Of a stretch of 64,000 nt of DNA, positions 37,028-44,467 are shown piece by piece. Below the pieces are notes generated by a model. The model saw only the letters and a list, made by a program, of their open reading frames with translations. It was not told the origin of the DNA and did no database searches. The stretch spans positions 140,915 to 204,914 of the forward strand of contig NZ_JABWGX010000007.1 of the NCBI RefSeq assembly GCF_021730435.1, in the 5' to 3' direction. This DNA comes from Xanthobacter agilis (GTDB lineage: Bacteria; Pseudomonadota; Alphaproteobacteria; Rhizobiales; Xanthobacteraceae). The position numbers and the translations under genes were made by a program. Each line of letters begins with the position of its first letter. Within the stretch, counting starts at the first letter, position 1.

Positions 37028-37517
37028 AGCTCGTTTTTCTCCTGTCAGAGGGGGCCTTTCGGGCCGTTCGGTCGACGCTTATTTTCCATCGTTTTTCTGG
37101 TTTCGCGGCGCCGAGTGCGGTGGCGCAGTACGTTCGCGGCGGTGCAGTACCGGGATGGTGGGGGCTGTGAAAACAATCATACCATGCAGGCCGAAGGATG
37201 GCTCAATCGACTATCACGCTCAGATCCCGCTGAAGCGCGAAGGGGCGATCGTTCGTTGCGGCTCGCCGACGTTCGATCGGCGCTAGGTGGCTGTGGTGAG
37301 GTGGGAGAAGCGGGAAACCGCCTAGCCCTTTCGGGCGCCCTAGAGAACGAATGGGCAAACAGCCCCGCTCTCCGCGAGGCGACTGATCGCCACATCCGCG
37401 AATCGGTTCGGGGAGATGGGCAGGCCAAAGGGAGGGCGGCTTTGCGCCGACTGAAGGCATCACGTCGTAAGGATATGATGCCAAACAACCAAGATTCGAT
37501 ATAAGAGATTAAGGGCA
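37028..37517 (+). other. Intergenic segment upstream of dusA, possible unknown small gene
   Basis: Between the divergent dusA start and the AT-rich unknown gene. A plus-strand frame from ATG 37184 to 37504 gives a 106-residue product with balanced composition (ends MMPNNQDSI), but it has no ribosome site or recognisable family, so it is only a weak gene candidate. No RNA gene or att-like repeat of the dusA 5' end was found. Confidence 0.35.
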
Positions 37518-37901
37518 ATGGATTTTTCGGGGGCTAGTATGGCACTAGGCGTCTTCACAGTTCACGCGGGCGATTTTCGAAAAGGCCGAAACCACCAATT
37601 CTTAAGGGGCGAATTTTTCATGAAGAAGCCTCAGGGCTTTTTCCGCGAGAAAGTTAATATAGACCAAGTAGAAGATATCGAAGTTGCATCCGAGGAATCC
37701 GTCAAACGCATTGGTGGGACACTGGGATGGGGCGTTGCTGGAGCCGTCTTACTTGGCCCGGTCGGATTATTGGCGGGGCTTTTGGCGGGTGGTGTCGGCA
37801 AAGACGTTACATTCATTTGTAAATTAAAAGACGGACGTAAATTTTTGGCAACAGCATCGTCAAGAATTTTTGCAGAATTACAGGCTGCAATGTTCAAATA
37901 A
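37518..37901 (+). CDS. Unknown protein with glycine-zipper hydrophobic hairpin
   Basis: A 127-residue protein of no named family. The N-terminal half has VFTVHAGDFRKGRNHQFLRGEFFM and VEDIEVASEESVKRIGGT. A hydrophobic glycine-rich stretch follows (GVAGAVLLGPVGLLAGLLAGGVG), which could insert in a membrane. A short strand-rich tail, DVTFICKLKDGRKFLATASS, ends the protein. Codon choice is much more A/T-rich than the surrounding genes and the gene lies in an AT-rich pocket, which suggests recent transfer. ATG 37539 (GGGGG six nt upstream) is an equally good start. Its coding character and proper ribosome sites make it a likely real gene. Confidence 0.6.
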   Translation: MDFSGASMALGVFTVHAGDFRKGRNHQFLRGEFFMKKPQGFFREKVNIDQVEDIEVASEESVKRIGGTLGWGVAGAVLLGPVGLLAGLLAGGVGKDVTFICKLKDGRKFLATASSRIFAELQAAMFK

Positions 37902-38200
37902 TATAGCCTAAAATCGTAGAATATTTTCCATATAAGTTTGTTATATGGGATATTTATGACGAAATTAAAAGTATTAATTGCAAATAGTTCGTGCTATAAA
38001 TTTGAATATATTAATTCATTCATTTGTTGTGATAAATTCATAATTTTATATATAAATCTCGTTAATACATTTCATTATTCAAATGATTTAAGTTTACGAT
38101 ATTTGGTGGATGGGTTTCTGGCCGCCCATACGTGTCGCAGAGTAAATTTAAAGAGAAAAATTTAGATATTTATTTATATTTACATTTACGGCGCGCCGAC
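37902..38200. other. Strongly AT-rich noncoding or foreign segment
   Basis: Roughly a quarter G+C by eye (37910-38170), against about two thirds elsewhere. A frame from ATG 37956 to 38165 codes a possible 69-residue protein rich in Ile/Asn/Tyr/Phe with no recognised family. It may be chance in AT-rich DNA. The composition changes back abruptly near 38185, where a GC-rich leader of the aldo/keto reductase begins. Confidence 0.6.
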
Positions 38201-38388
38201 GCGGGTCCTCGGCGTTCGGCTGCCGGCAGTGCTCGATGGCATTTGCCTGATCTTTAATTCGGGCGCGTCCACGACGCCAGTGCGGCGGGTGGGTCCTGCT
38301 CCCGCTGGCGTTGGCATGGGCTTCGATGAATCGCTCCCCTGCGTTATCTGTTTTCGGCAGATCCCACGCGCAAGAAGGACGCGGCCAC

Positions 38389-39222
38389 ATGAGCAGAACG
38401 GTTCGGCTCCCCACGGGCGAGGTCGTTTCGGCCCTGGGGCAGGGCACATGGTACATGGGCGAGCGGGGGGAGTTGCGGGGGGCGGAGGTCAAGGCCCTGC
38501 GCGCGGGGCTCGATCTCGGGATCAGCCTCATCGACACGGCCGAGATGTATGGGGAGGGCCGCGCCGAGGAGGTGGTGGGCGAGGCCATCGCCGGACGCCG
38601 CGACGGCGTGTTCCTGGTGAGCAAGGTCTACCCCCACAATGCCAGTCGCGACGGCGTGGTCGCGGCCTGTGGGCGCAGCCTCAAGCGACTGCGCACCGAC
38701 CGCATCGATCTCTATCTGCTGCACTGGCGCGGCGAGCATCCGCTGGTGGAGACCCTCGCCGGGTTCGAGGCGCTGCAAAGGGCCGGCAAGATCCGCCATT
38801 GGGGCGTGAGCAATTTCGACGTGGCCGACATGGAGGAATTGAAGGCCGCCGGCGGCGGCGCCTGCGCGGCCAACCAGATTCTTTATAATGCCAGCCGGCG
38901 CGGGCCGGAGTTCGACCTCATGCCCTACCTGTCCGCAGCCGGTATTCCGGTGATGGCCTATAGCCCCATCGAGCAAGGGCGGCTGCCGCGCGGCGGAGCG
39001 CTGGGGCGGGTGGCGCGCAAGCATGGGGTGGACCCGTTCCAGGTGGCGCTGGCCTGGGTGATGCGGTCGCCGGACGTGATCGCTATCCCCAAGGCAACCC
39101 ATATCGCCCATGTGGAGGCCAATGCCCGTGCCCTGGCCCTGGTGCTCGATGCCGAGGATCTCGCGGAGATCGATCGCGAGTTTCCTCCCCCCGCCGGCAA
39201 GGCGGAACTGGAGATGATCTAG
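38389..39222 (+). CDS. Aldo/keto reductase
   Basis: A 277-residue NADPH-dependent oxidoreductase with a TIM-barrel fold. The catalytic tetrad is visible: Asp in LIDTAEMYGEG, Tyr in the same segment, Lys in FLVSKVYPHN, and His in DLYLLHWRGEHP. The cofactor-phosphate loop AIPKATHIAHVEAN is near the end. AAGGAC lies 11 nt before ATG 38389. The substrate is unknown. Its TAG stop codon is the insertion site of an IS5-family element: the TA is target sequence and the final G is the first base of the element, so the protein is unaltered. Confidence 0.9.
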   Translation: MSRTVRLPTGEVVSALGQGTWYMGERGELRGAEVKALRAGLDLGISLIDTAEMYGEGRAEEVVGEAIAGRRDGVFLVSKVYPHNASRDGVVAACGRSLKRLRTDRIDLYLLHWRGEHPLVETLAGFEALQRAGKIRHWGVSNFDVADMEELKAAGGGACAANQILYNASRRGPEFDLMPYLSAAGIPVMAYSPIEQGRLPRGGALGRVARKHGVDPFQVALAWVMRSPDVIAIPKATHIAHVEANARALALVLDAEDLAEIDREFPPPAGKAELEMI

Positions 39223-39240
39223 GCTGTAGTGACGATTTAA

Positions 39241-40001
39241 CTATCTGAGCCAGATGGCGATTGCGGCGAGTTTGACGAAGCCCATGAAGTTGACGAGCAA
39301 CTTGTCGTATCGCGTGGCGACGCACCGGAACTGCTTGAGCTTGTTGAAGAAGCGCTCGATCTTGTTGCGCTCCTTGTAGAGGTGGGTGTCGTAGATGCGC
39401 TGGATCTTGCGATCCCGCTTGGGCGGAATGACGACTTCGGTTGCGCGTTCTTCCATCGCATCAACAAGGTGGTTGGCATCATAGCCCTTGTCGGCCAGCA
39501 GGGCGGCCGCATCCATGTCTTCGATGAGGTCGTGGGCAAGGGCGATGTCATTGCGCTGCCCCGGCGTCCCGATTAGGCGGACTGGGAGCCCGAGGGCATC
39601 GGCGGCGGCGTGGATCTTGGTGCTCAGGCCGCCGCGAGACCGGCCCAGGCCCTGGGCATCCGCCCCCCTTTTGCGGCGCGGGCGCCGGCCGCATGCTGGT
39701 GCGCCCGCACGATGGTGCTGTCGATCATCAGCCATTCCAGATCGGCTTCGCGCGCCAGCACCGATAGCATCTCATCGAGAACGCCCATCTCGATCCAGCG
39801 GTAATAGCGCCGTTTCACAGAGCGATAGTCGCCCAGCCGCTCGGGCAGATCACGCCAGCGTCCGCCCGAGCGCGCCATCCACAACAGCGCATCCAGAAAC
39901 TTCCGATTGTCGGTGCGCGGCCCTCGTTTGCCCTTGGTGCCCCCCGGCACGAAGCTTTTGATCCGCTCCCACTGATCATCCCGAAGACCATCGCAATCCA
40001 T
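39241..40001 (-). CDS. IS5-family transposase, two frames joined by -1 frameshift
   Basis: The first frame (40001 down to 39624) starts MDCDGLRDDQWERIKSFVPG and carries the helix-turn-helix region and the first DDE aspartate in LMIDSTIVRAHQHAAG. The second frame (down to 39241) carries TKIHAAADALGLPVRLIGTPGQRND, LLADKGYDANHL (second Asp) and YKERNKIERFFNKLKQFR (catalytic Glu region). The frames meet at AAAAGGGGGG (complement of 39663-39672), where a -1 slip joins them. This arrangement is normal for the IS427 group, so I read it as programmed frameshifting and not as a mutation. The stop codon abuts the left inverted repeat. Confidence 0.88.
39663..39672 (-). promoter_or_regulatory. Probable -1 translational frameshift site of the transposase
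   Basis: On the minus strand the sequence reads AAAAGGGGGG. In the first frame the codons are GCA AAA GGG GGG CGG; slipping back one base continues as GCG GAT GCC, the frame of the transposase C-terminal half. The first frame alone stops 12 codons later. Confidence 0.7.
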
Positions 40002-40144
40002 CGCCGATCCTCCAAAATCAGCGTTGAATCTGATTTGCGACCACTTGGGAAGCCCAAATCCTTAAATCGTCACTACAGCCTAGAGCCGTTTCAGCAAAAG
40101 TGGAAAGCGCTTTTCCATCTGGAATTGCGGAAAAACAAACAGCT

Positions 40145-40182
40145 AGAGCATTAACGCGCGCGGTGGATTCCACCTCGCGTGA
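40145..40182. repeat. Diverged copy of the intergenic palindromic repeat
   Basis: AGAGCAT lead, then arms CGGTGG and CCACCT around ATT, then TCGCGTGAAGAAAA. It aligns without gaps from the central ATT rightward with the copy at 7935. It is preceded (40083-40140) by another short palindromic stretch (GAAAGCGCTTTTC and related) of a kind common between Rhizobiales genes. It stands between the IS element and the retropepsin-like gene's 3' end. Confidence 0.6.
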
Positions 40183-40204
40183 AGAAAACGCCCTGACGGG
40201 CGGC

Positions 40205-40933
40205 TCAGGGCGCGCGGGCGCCGCGCAGGATCAGGCGGCTGCCGCGGAATTCGAACGCTTCGAGCCGCGACAGGAAGCTCATGCCGAGCAGGGAGCTGTT
40301 GAGCGCGCCCGGCGGAGAGATGAGCGCCGGCACGCGCCGCTCCACGATGCTGCCGACGATGATGTTGTCGATCAGCACGGAGGCCGCCTTCACCCGGCCA
40401 TTGGCGGTATCCACCGGCACGTCGTATTTGAGGAAGTCGAGGGGCAGGCCGGCGGCGCGGGCGGCTTCCTGGGTCAGCACCACGGAGGAGGCGCCGGTGT
40501 CCACCAGCATGTTGATGCTGGCGCCATTGATGCCGGCCCAGACCGAGAAGTCACCGCCCGCCCCGCGCTCGATTTCCACCGTCGCTTCAGCGCGGGTCGA
40601 GACGGTCAAGGCGTGGCCGGGCACGAGCTGGGACATGAGCCGCGCGCCGAAGGCATTCAGTGGCGCGCGGTAGGTATAGACCCCCGCCAGCAGCACCGCC
40701 ACCAGCACCCAGAACGCCATTGCCAGCACCGCATCGGCGAACCGGCCGTGGAAGCGGGACAGAAGCCCCCAGCCGATCCAGATGCCGATGGAGCCGAGCG
40801 CCACCAGCGCGCCGAACTGGTCGAGGCTCAAGCCCGCCACCTCGCCCTGATCGTGGTGGGCCACCAGCACCACGAGGCCGATCAGAAGGCCGATCAGAAG
40901 GACCCAGAGCAGGCGATCGCCGCGGTTGAACAT
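40205..40933 (-). CDS. Membrane-anchored retropepsin-like aspartic protease (TIGR02281 type)
   Basis: A 242-residue protein with two or three N-terminal membrane helices (LLWVLLIGLLIGLVVLV and further) and a C-terminal single-domain aspartic-protease fold. The catalytic motif is MLVDTGASSVVLTQEAA, followed by the flap-like ANGRVKAASVLIDNIIVG and the closing LLGMSFLSRLEAFEFRG. The family (clan AA, dimeric like retroviral proteases) is widespread in alphaproteobacteria with unknown targets. It lies downstream of cobS on the same strand with a short remnant-like frame between them. Confidence 0.87.
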   Translation of the reverse strand: MFNRGDRLLWVLLIGLLIGLVVLVAHHDQGEVAGLSLDQFGALVALGSIGIWIGWGLLSRFHGRFADAVLAMAFWVLVAVLLAGVYTYRAPLNAFGARLMSQLVPGHALTVSTRAEATVEIERGAGGDFSVWAGINGASINMLVDTGASSVVLTQEAARAAGLPLDFLKYDVPVDTANGRVKAASVLIDNIIVGSIVERRVPALISPPGALNSSLLGMSFLSRLEAFEFRGSRLILRGARAP

Positions 40934-40949
40934 GGATATCCCCCGGTTT

Positions 40950-41087
40950 TCAGTCCTTGGCGGGCATGCGGCGCCGGGTGAGCCGTCCGGCCATCGCCGT
41001 CACGCGCGCCATCGGGGGGCACGCCGCGCCGGCGCGCGGTGCGTGCTCGGGAGCGACGGCGCAGATCGGAAAAGGGATGTGCGACAC
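40950..41087 (-). CDS. Possible degraded DUF1289-like small protein
   Basis: A 45-residue frame from GTG 41087 (VSHIPFPICAVAPEH ... RLTRRRMPAKD). DUF1289 proteins commonly sit between cobS and the retropepsin-like gene in related bacteria and begin with a similar SHIPSPCI-like segment. They also carry four cysteines in a zinc-type pattern. Here only two cysteines remain and the central part is missing, so it would be a shortened relic. Weak evidence; it could be chance. Confidence 0.3.
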   Translation of the reverse strand: MSHIPFPICAVAPEHAPRAGAACPPMARVTAMAGRLTRRRMPAKD

Positions 41088-41097
41088 GGCCTCAACC

Positions 41098-41889
41098 TCA
41101 GCTTTCGGCAAAGATAAGGACGGCCAGCAGGACCGCAATCTCGCTCACCTGTTGGGTGGCGCCCGCCACGTCTCCGGTCTGCCCGCCCACGAGCCGGGCG
41201 GAGAGCAGCCCCATGGCGCCGAGGACCAGAAGCGCCGTTGCCAGCGCGGCGAAGGACGCACCCACGCCAAAGCCGGGGACGAGGATCAGGGCCGCGATCA
41301 AGGCCGCGTTGAGGCCGCAGGCGAGCGCGGCCTTCGGCGCCGGCTGGCCGACCGCTGCCGAAGCGCCGTCGGTGCGGGCCGGGGGCAGGGCGCGCAGCAG
41401 CAGGATGCCGCTGGTGCGCGAGACAGCCGCCGCGACGCACAGCGCCAGGGCCGCATGCATGGGACCGCTGGCCTGGATGAGGGCCTCGAGCGCGCCGACG
41501 CGCAGGATCAAGGCCAGCACCAGGGCGGTGGCGCCGAATGAGCCGATGCGACTGTCGCGCATGATGGCGAGGCGCCGGGTCCGGTCCCGGCCGCCGCCAA
41601 AGCCGTCCGCCGTGTCGGCAAGCCCGTCCTCCTGGAGCGCGCCGGTGGCGAGCACCAACGTGGCCACCGCCAGGGTCGCCGCGAGGAAGGGCGTCAGGTG
41701 AAGGAGGCTCGCTCCGACCAGGACAAGGCCGGAAAGTCCGCCCAGCACCACACCCGCCAGGGGAACCGCATACGCCAGCCGGTCGAGATCGGGCGCGCCA
41801 TGGGGGTCCGCGCCCCATTCCGGCAAGGGCAGGCGCGAGTAGAAGCGCAGCGTGGCGATGAGGTCTTCGACAATGGGCGTCAGCGCCAT
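41098..41889 (-). CDS. cobS: Adenosylcobinamide-GDP ribazoletransferase
   Basis: Joins adenosylcobinamide-GDP and alpha-ribazole (or its phosphate) in the last stage of cobalamin synthesis; an integral membrane enzyme of about 263 residues. Visible are FYSRLPLP near the N-terminus, the active-site ATGALQEDGLADTADGFGGGRDRTRRLAIMRDSRIGSFG, and several hydrophobic helices after it. No other cobalamin genes are in the window, and no cobalamin riboswitch was found upstream. A divergent cobT, the common arrangement, is absent here. Confidence 0.93.
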   Translation of the reverse strand: MALTPIVEDLIATLRFYSRLPLPEWGADPHGAPDLDRLAYAVPLAGVVLGGLSGLVLVGASLLHLTPFLAATLAVATLVLATGALQEDGLADTADGFGGGRDRTRRLAIMRDSRIGSFGATALVLALILRVGALEALIQASGPMHAALALCVAAAVSRTSGILLLRALPPARTDGASAAVGQPAPKAALACGLNAALIAALILVPGFGVGASFAALATALLVLGAMGLLSARLVGGQTGDVAGATQQVSEIAVLLAVLIFAES

Positions 41890-42135
41890 CTGAGATGCAC
41901 GTCCCTGTGGGCCCCCGCCGCCATGGCGGCGCCCAGAATATCGGTTAGCAAGCCAAGCCTGAATGTGGGAGCCTGATTTGGCCGCCCGGTCAAGGGCCCG
42001 CGCACGAACTGTGTCGAAACTGCAACGGAGTTGGGAAAGTGTGGGTGGTGAGGCCGCCTCGGCGTTGGCTTAAGGCCGCATTTACGCCTGCGACCTCTAA
42101 TGGGCGGCAGTTCTGTTGCGTGCGAGTACGGTCAC

Positions 42136-43347
42136 ATGCGTAATTTCAGTGAGACCAAAGGGCGCCGCGTCGTCGCGCGACTGGCCGTGATCGGGCTCAT
42201 GTCCGGCGCCGTGGCCGGTTGCAGCTCCGACACCACGCGTTTCACCGGGTTTCCAGACTTCAACTTCGGTGGCGCCCAGGCCCAGGCCCCGGCGCCAACG
42301 CCCGATGTTACCGGGTCGCTGCGCGGGGCGCCGACGGGGCGGGTGGATTCCGCCGCCCTGCCGCCGCCGCCCACGGTCGCGCCCAATTCCTATGCGGCCT
42401 CCGGTGGCGGGCAGCCGCTCTATGGCGCGCCGGCCTCGGTCGCCGCCAATGGCTCCTATGTGGCGCCCGGCTACACCCCGCCGAATGCACCGGCCGCGCC
42501 GCGCACCGCGGGCGGTAGCCATGTGGTGCAGGCGGGTGAGACGCTGACTTCGGTGGCGCGCCTTTACAATGTCACTCCGGCGGCCCTCGGCGCCGCCAAC
42601 GGCATCGCGCCGGGCAACACCGTGCGCACCGGTCAGTCGCTGGTGATCCCGCCCGCAGGGACGGCCGCGGCGGCGACCTCGGTCGCGGCGGCTCCGGCCG
42701 CGCCCCATGCGACGGGGACCCTCGGCACCGTTCCGGCGCCGGCGGTTGCGAGCGCAAAACCTTTGCCTCCGCCCGCCACCGGCGCCAAGCCGGCGCCTGC
42801 CGTGGCGGTGGCCCCTGCACCGGCCGCCCCGGTCCAGACCGCTTCCGCCGCGCCGACGCCGGCCGTAAGCCGTGCGCCTGCTCCCGCCATCGCCGCCAAG
42901 GTGGAGACGGCGGCGAAGGTGAGCGCGGTCGCCGACGCGGACGACGCGCCCCGCACCGCCGGGGGAGGCCCTCAGTTCCGCGCGCCGGTGCGCGGACGGG
43001 TCATTTCCTCCTTCGGCCCGAAGCCCGGCGGCGCCCGCAACGATGGCGTCAATTTCGCGGTGCCGGAAGGTACCTCCGTGCGCGCCGCCGAGGATGGCGT
43101 GGTGGCCTACGCGGGCAACGAGCTGAAGGGCTACGGCAATCTGGTGCTCATCAAGCACGCGGATGGCTATGTGACCGCTTATGCCCACGCCAGCGAGTTG
43201 GATGTGAAGCGCGGCGACACCGTGCGCCGTGGCCAGATCATCGCCAAGGCGGGACAGAGCGGCAGCGTGCAAAGCCCGCAGCTTCATTTCGAGATCCGCA
43301 AGGGATCGACTGCCGTCGATCCGTCGAGGTATGTGGCCGGGCTCTGA
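42136..43347 (+). CDS. NlpD-like lipoprotein: LysM plus degenerate LytM (M23) domain
   Basis: A 403-residue lipoprotein: lipobox SGAVAGC, a proline-rich linker, one LysM domain (HVVQAGETLTSVARLYNVTPAALGAAN), a long Ala/Pro linker and a C-terminal LytM domain. The first zinc motif HxxxD is replaced by NDGVN, though YAHASEL and LHFEIRKG are kept. E. coli NlpD is degenerate in the same way and activates amidases instead of cutting peptidoglycan; I infer a similar divisome role. In many relatives this gene follows surE-pcm; here it stands before nagZ. A good terminator follows. Confidence 0.87.
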   Translation: MRNFSETKGRRVVARLAVIGLMSGAVAGCSSDTTRFTGFPDFNFGGAQAQAPAPTPDVTGSLRGAPTGRVDSAALPPPPTVAPNSYAASGGGQPLYGAPASVAANGSYVAPGYTPPNAPAAPRTAGGSHVVQAGETLTSVARLYNVTPAALGAANGIAPGNTVRTGQSLVIPPAGTAAAATSVAAAPAAPHATGTLGTVPAPAVASAKPLPPPATGAKPAPAVAVAPAPAAPVQTASAAPTPAVSRAPAPAIAAKVETAAKVSAVADADDAPRTAGGGPQFRAPVRGRVISSFGPKPGGARNDGVNFAVPEGTSVRAAEDGVVAYAGNELKGYGNLVLIKHADGYVTAYAHASELDVKRGDTVRRGQIIAKAGQSGSVQSPQLHFEIRKGSTAVDPSRYVAGL

Positions 43348-43371
43348 GCCGGTCCGTCACAAAACCACCTT

Positions 43372-43396
43372 CGGCCGGGCTCGTCCCGGCCGTTTT
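43372..43396 (+). terminator. Intrinsic terminator after the NlpD-like gene
   Basis: CGGCCGGG (43372-43379), loop CTCGT, CCCGGCCG (43385-43392), then TTTT and further Ts. It lies 24 nt after the stop codon and separates this gene from nagZ. Confidence 0.8.
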
Positions 43397-43452
43397 CATT
43401 TGCAGGGCCGGCCCGCCTTGACGCCGGGCGGGGTCGCTTATAGGGGCAGATC

Positions 43453-44466
43453 ATGTCGTCACGGGCTTTCATCGCCGGCTGCTCCGGCCACCACCTTTCG
43501 GTCGAGGAGCGTCGCTTCTTCGCCGCCACGGCGCCGTGGGGCTTCATTTTGTTCGCGCGCAACGTGGAAAGCCCGGATCAGGTGCGGGCGCTGGTGGCCG
43601 ATCTGCGCGCGGCCGTGGGCTGGCGCGCGCCGGTGCTGATCGACCAGGAGGGCGGACGCGTGCAGCGCCTGCGGCCGCCCCATTGGACCGATGATCCGCC
43701 GGCCGAGGCGTTCGGCACCTTGTACCTGACCGATCCGGCATCGGCGCTGGAGGCGGTGCGGCTCAATTCGCGGGCCATCGCGGCGGACCTCGCGGCGCTC
43801 GGCATCGATGTGGACTGTCTCCCGGTGGCGGACCTGCGGCACCCCGATGGCCACGGCATCATCGGCAACCGGGCCTATGGCACCGAGCCGGTGGCGGTGG
43901 CCGCTTTGGCCCGCGCGGCGGCGGACGGGCTGCTGGATGGGGGCGTGCTTCCGGTGGTGAAGCACATTCCCGGCCACGGCCGCGCGCCCGCTGACAGCCA
44001 TGAGCGCCTGCCGGTGGTCCATGCGCCCCGCGCCGAGCTGGAGACGAGCGATTTCGCCGCCTTCCGCGCCCTCAACGACCTGCCCCTCGGCATGACCGCC
44101 CATGTGGTCTATGCGGACATCGACGCGGAGCGGCCCGCCACCACCTCCGCCGTGGTGATGCAGGAGGTGGTGCGCGGCTCCATCGGCTTTCAGGGCGCCG
44201 TGATGAGCGACGATCTGTCCATGGGCGCGCTGGCGGGCACCCTGGAGAGCCGAAGCCTTGCCGCCCTGGCGGCCGGCTGCGATCTGCTGCTGCACTGCAA
44301 TGGGAAGATGGAAGAGATGGAGCCGGTGGCGGCCGTCGCACCGCTCCTCGCCGGTGACGCGGCCGTGCGGGCGGCGCGGGCGCTGGCCTTGCGCAAGCCG
44401 GCACCTGCGGTGGACGCGGCGGCGCTCCGGGCCGAAGTGGCGCGCCGGCTCGGCGGGTCAAGCTGA
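43453..44466 (+). CDS. nagZ: Beta-N-acetylhexosaminidase (family GH3)
   Basis: Cytoplasmic enzyme that removes GlcNAc from recycled muropeptides. It has GFILFARNVESPDQVRALVADL, LIDQEGGRVQRL, VVKHIPGHGRAPADSHERLPVV (the catalytic His/Asp loop and NagZ signature) and VMSDDLSMGAL with the nucleophilic Asp. At 337 residues it is a typical NagZ. It starts the run nagZ-scpA-scpB-tatABC-serS-surE; scpA begins 1 nt after its stop, so they are likely cotranscribed. Confidence 0.95.
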   Translation: MSSRAFIAGCSGHHLSVEERRFFAATAPWGFILFARNVESPDQVRALVADLRAAVGWRAPVLIDQEGGRVQRLRPPHWTDDPPAEAFGTLYLTDPASALEAVRLNSRAIAADLAALGIDVDCLPVADLRHPDGHGIIGNRAYGTEPVAVAALARAAADGLLDGGVLPVVKHIPGHGRAPADSHERLPVVHAPRAELETSDFAAFRALNDLPLGMTAHVVYADIDAERPATTSAVVMQEVVRGSIGFQGAVMSDDLSMGALAGTLESRSLAALAAGCDLLLHCNGKMEEMEPVAAVAPLLAGDAAVRAARALALRKPAPAVDAAALRAEVARRLGGSS

Positions 44467-44467
44467 C

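Larger units (their letters stand above)
39222..40080 (-). mobile_element. IS5-family insertion sequence (IS427-like), 859 bp
   Basis: Complete element with 19-bp perfect terminal inverted repeats GGCTGTAGTGACGATTTAA (39222-39240, and as complement at 40062-40080). It is flanked by the dinucleotide TA on each side (39220-39221 and 40081-40082), the probable target duplication; a 4-bp CTAG reading is also possible. It carries one transposase split over two minus-strand frames joined by a probable -1 frameshift. Size, TIRs and split transposase fit the IS427 group. The intact ends and frames suggest recent insertion. Confidence 0.92.

Noticed and set aside
37956..38165. A 69-residue frame in the AT-rich pocket
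   Set aside because: Ile/Asn/Tyr/Phe-rich, no clear ribosome site and no family; kept only as a note in the AT-rich segment.
36960..38390. Direct repeat of the dusA 5' end as attachment sites
   Set aside because: I looked by eye for a second copy of the TGGATTGGACGGATC-like segment across the AT-rich region and found none, so no att sites are claimed.
39241..40001. Transposase considered as a pseudogene because of its two frames
   Set aside because: The overlap carries a typical slippery run and the resulting fusion keeps all catalytic regions, so programmed frameshifting is the better reading.
41890..42135. Possible cobalamin riboswitch upstream of cobS
   Set aside because: No B12-box or conserved core was visible on the minus strand. 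A palindromic GC-rich hairpin near 41915-41938 does not amount to a riboswitch.
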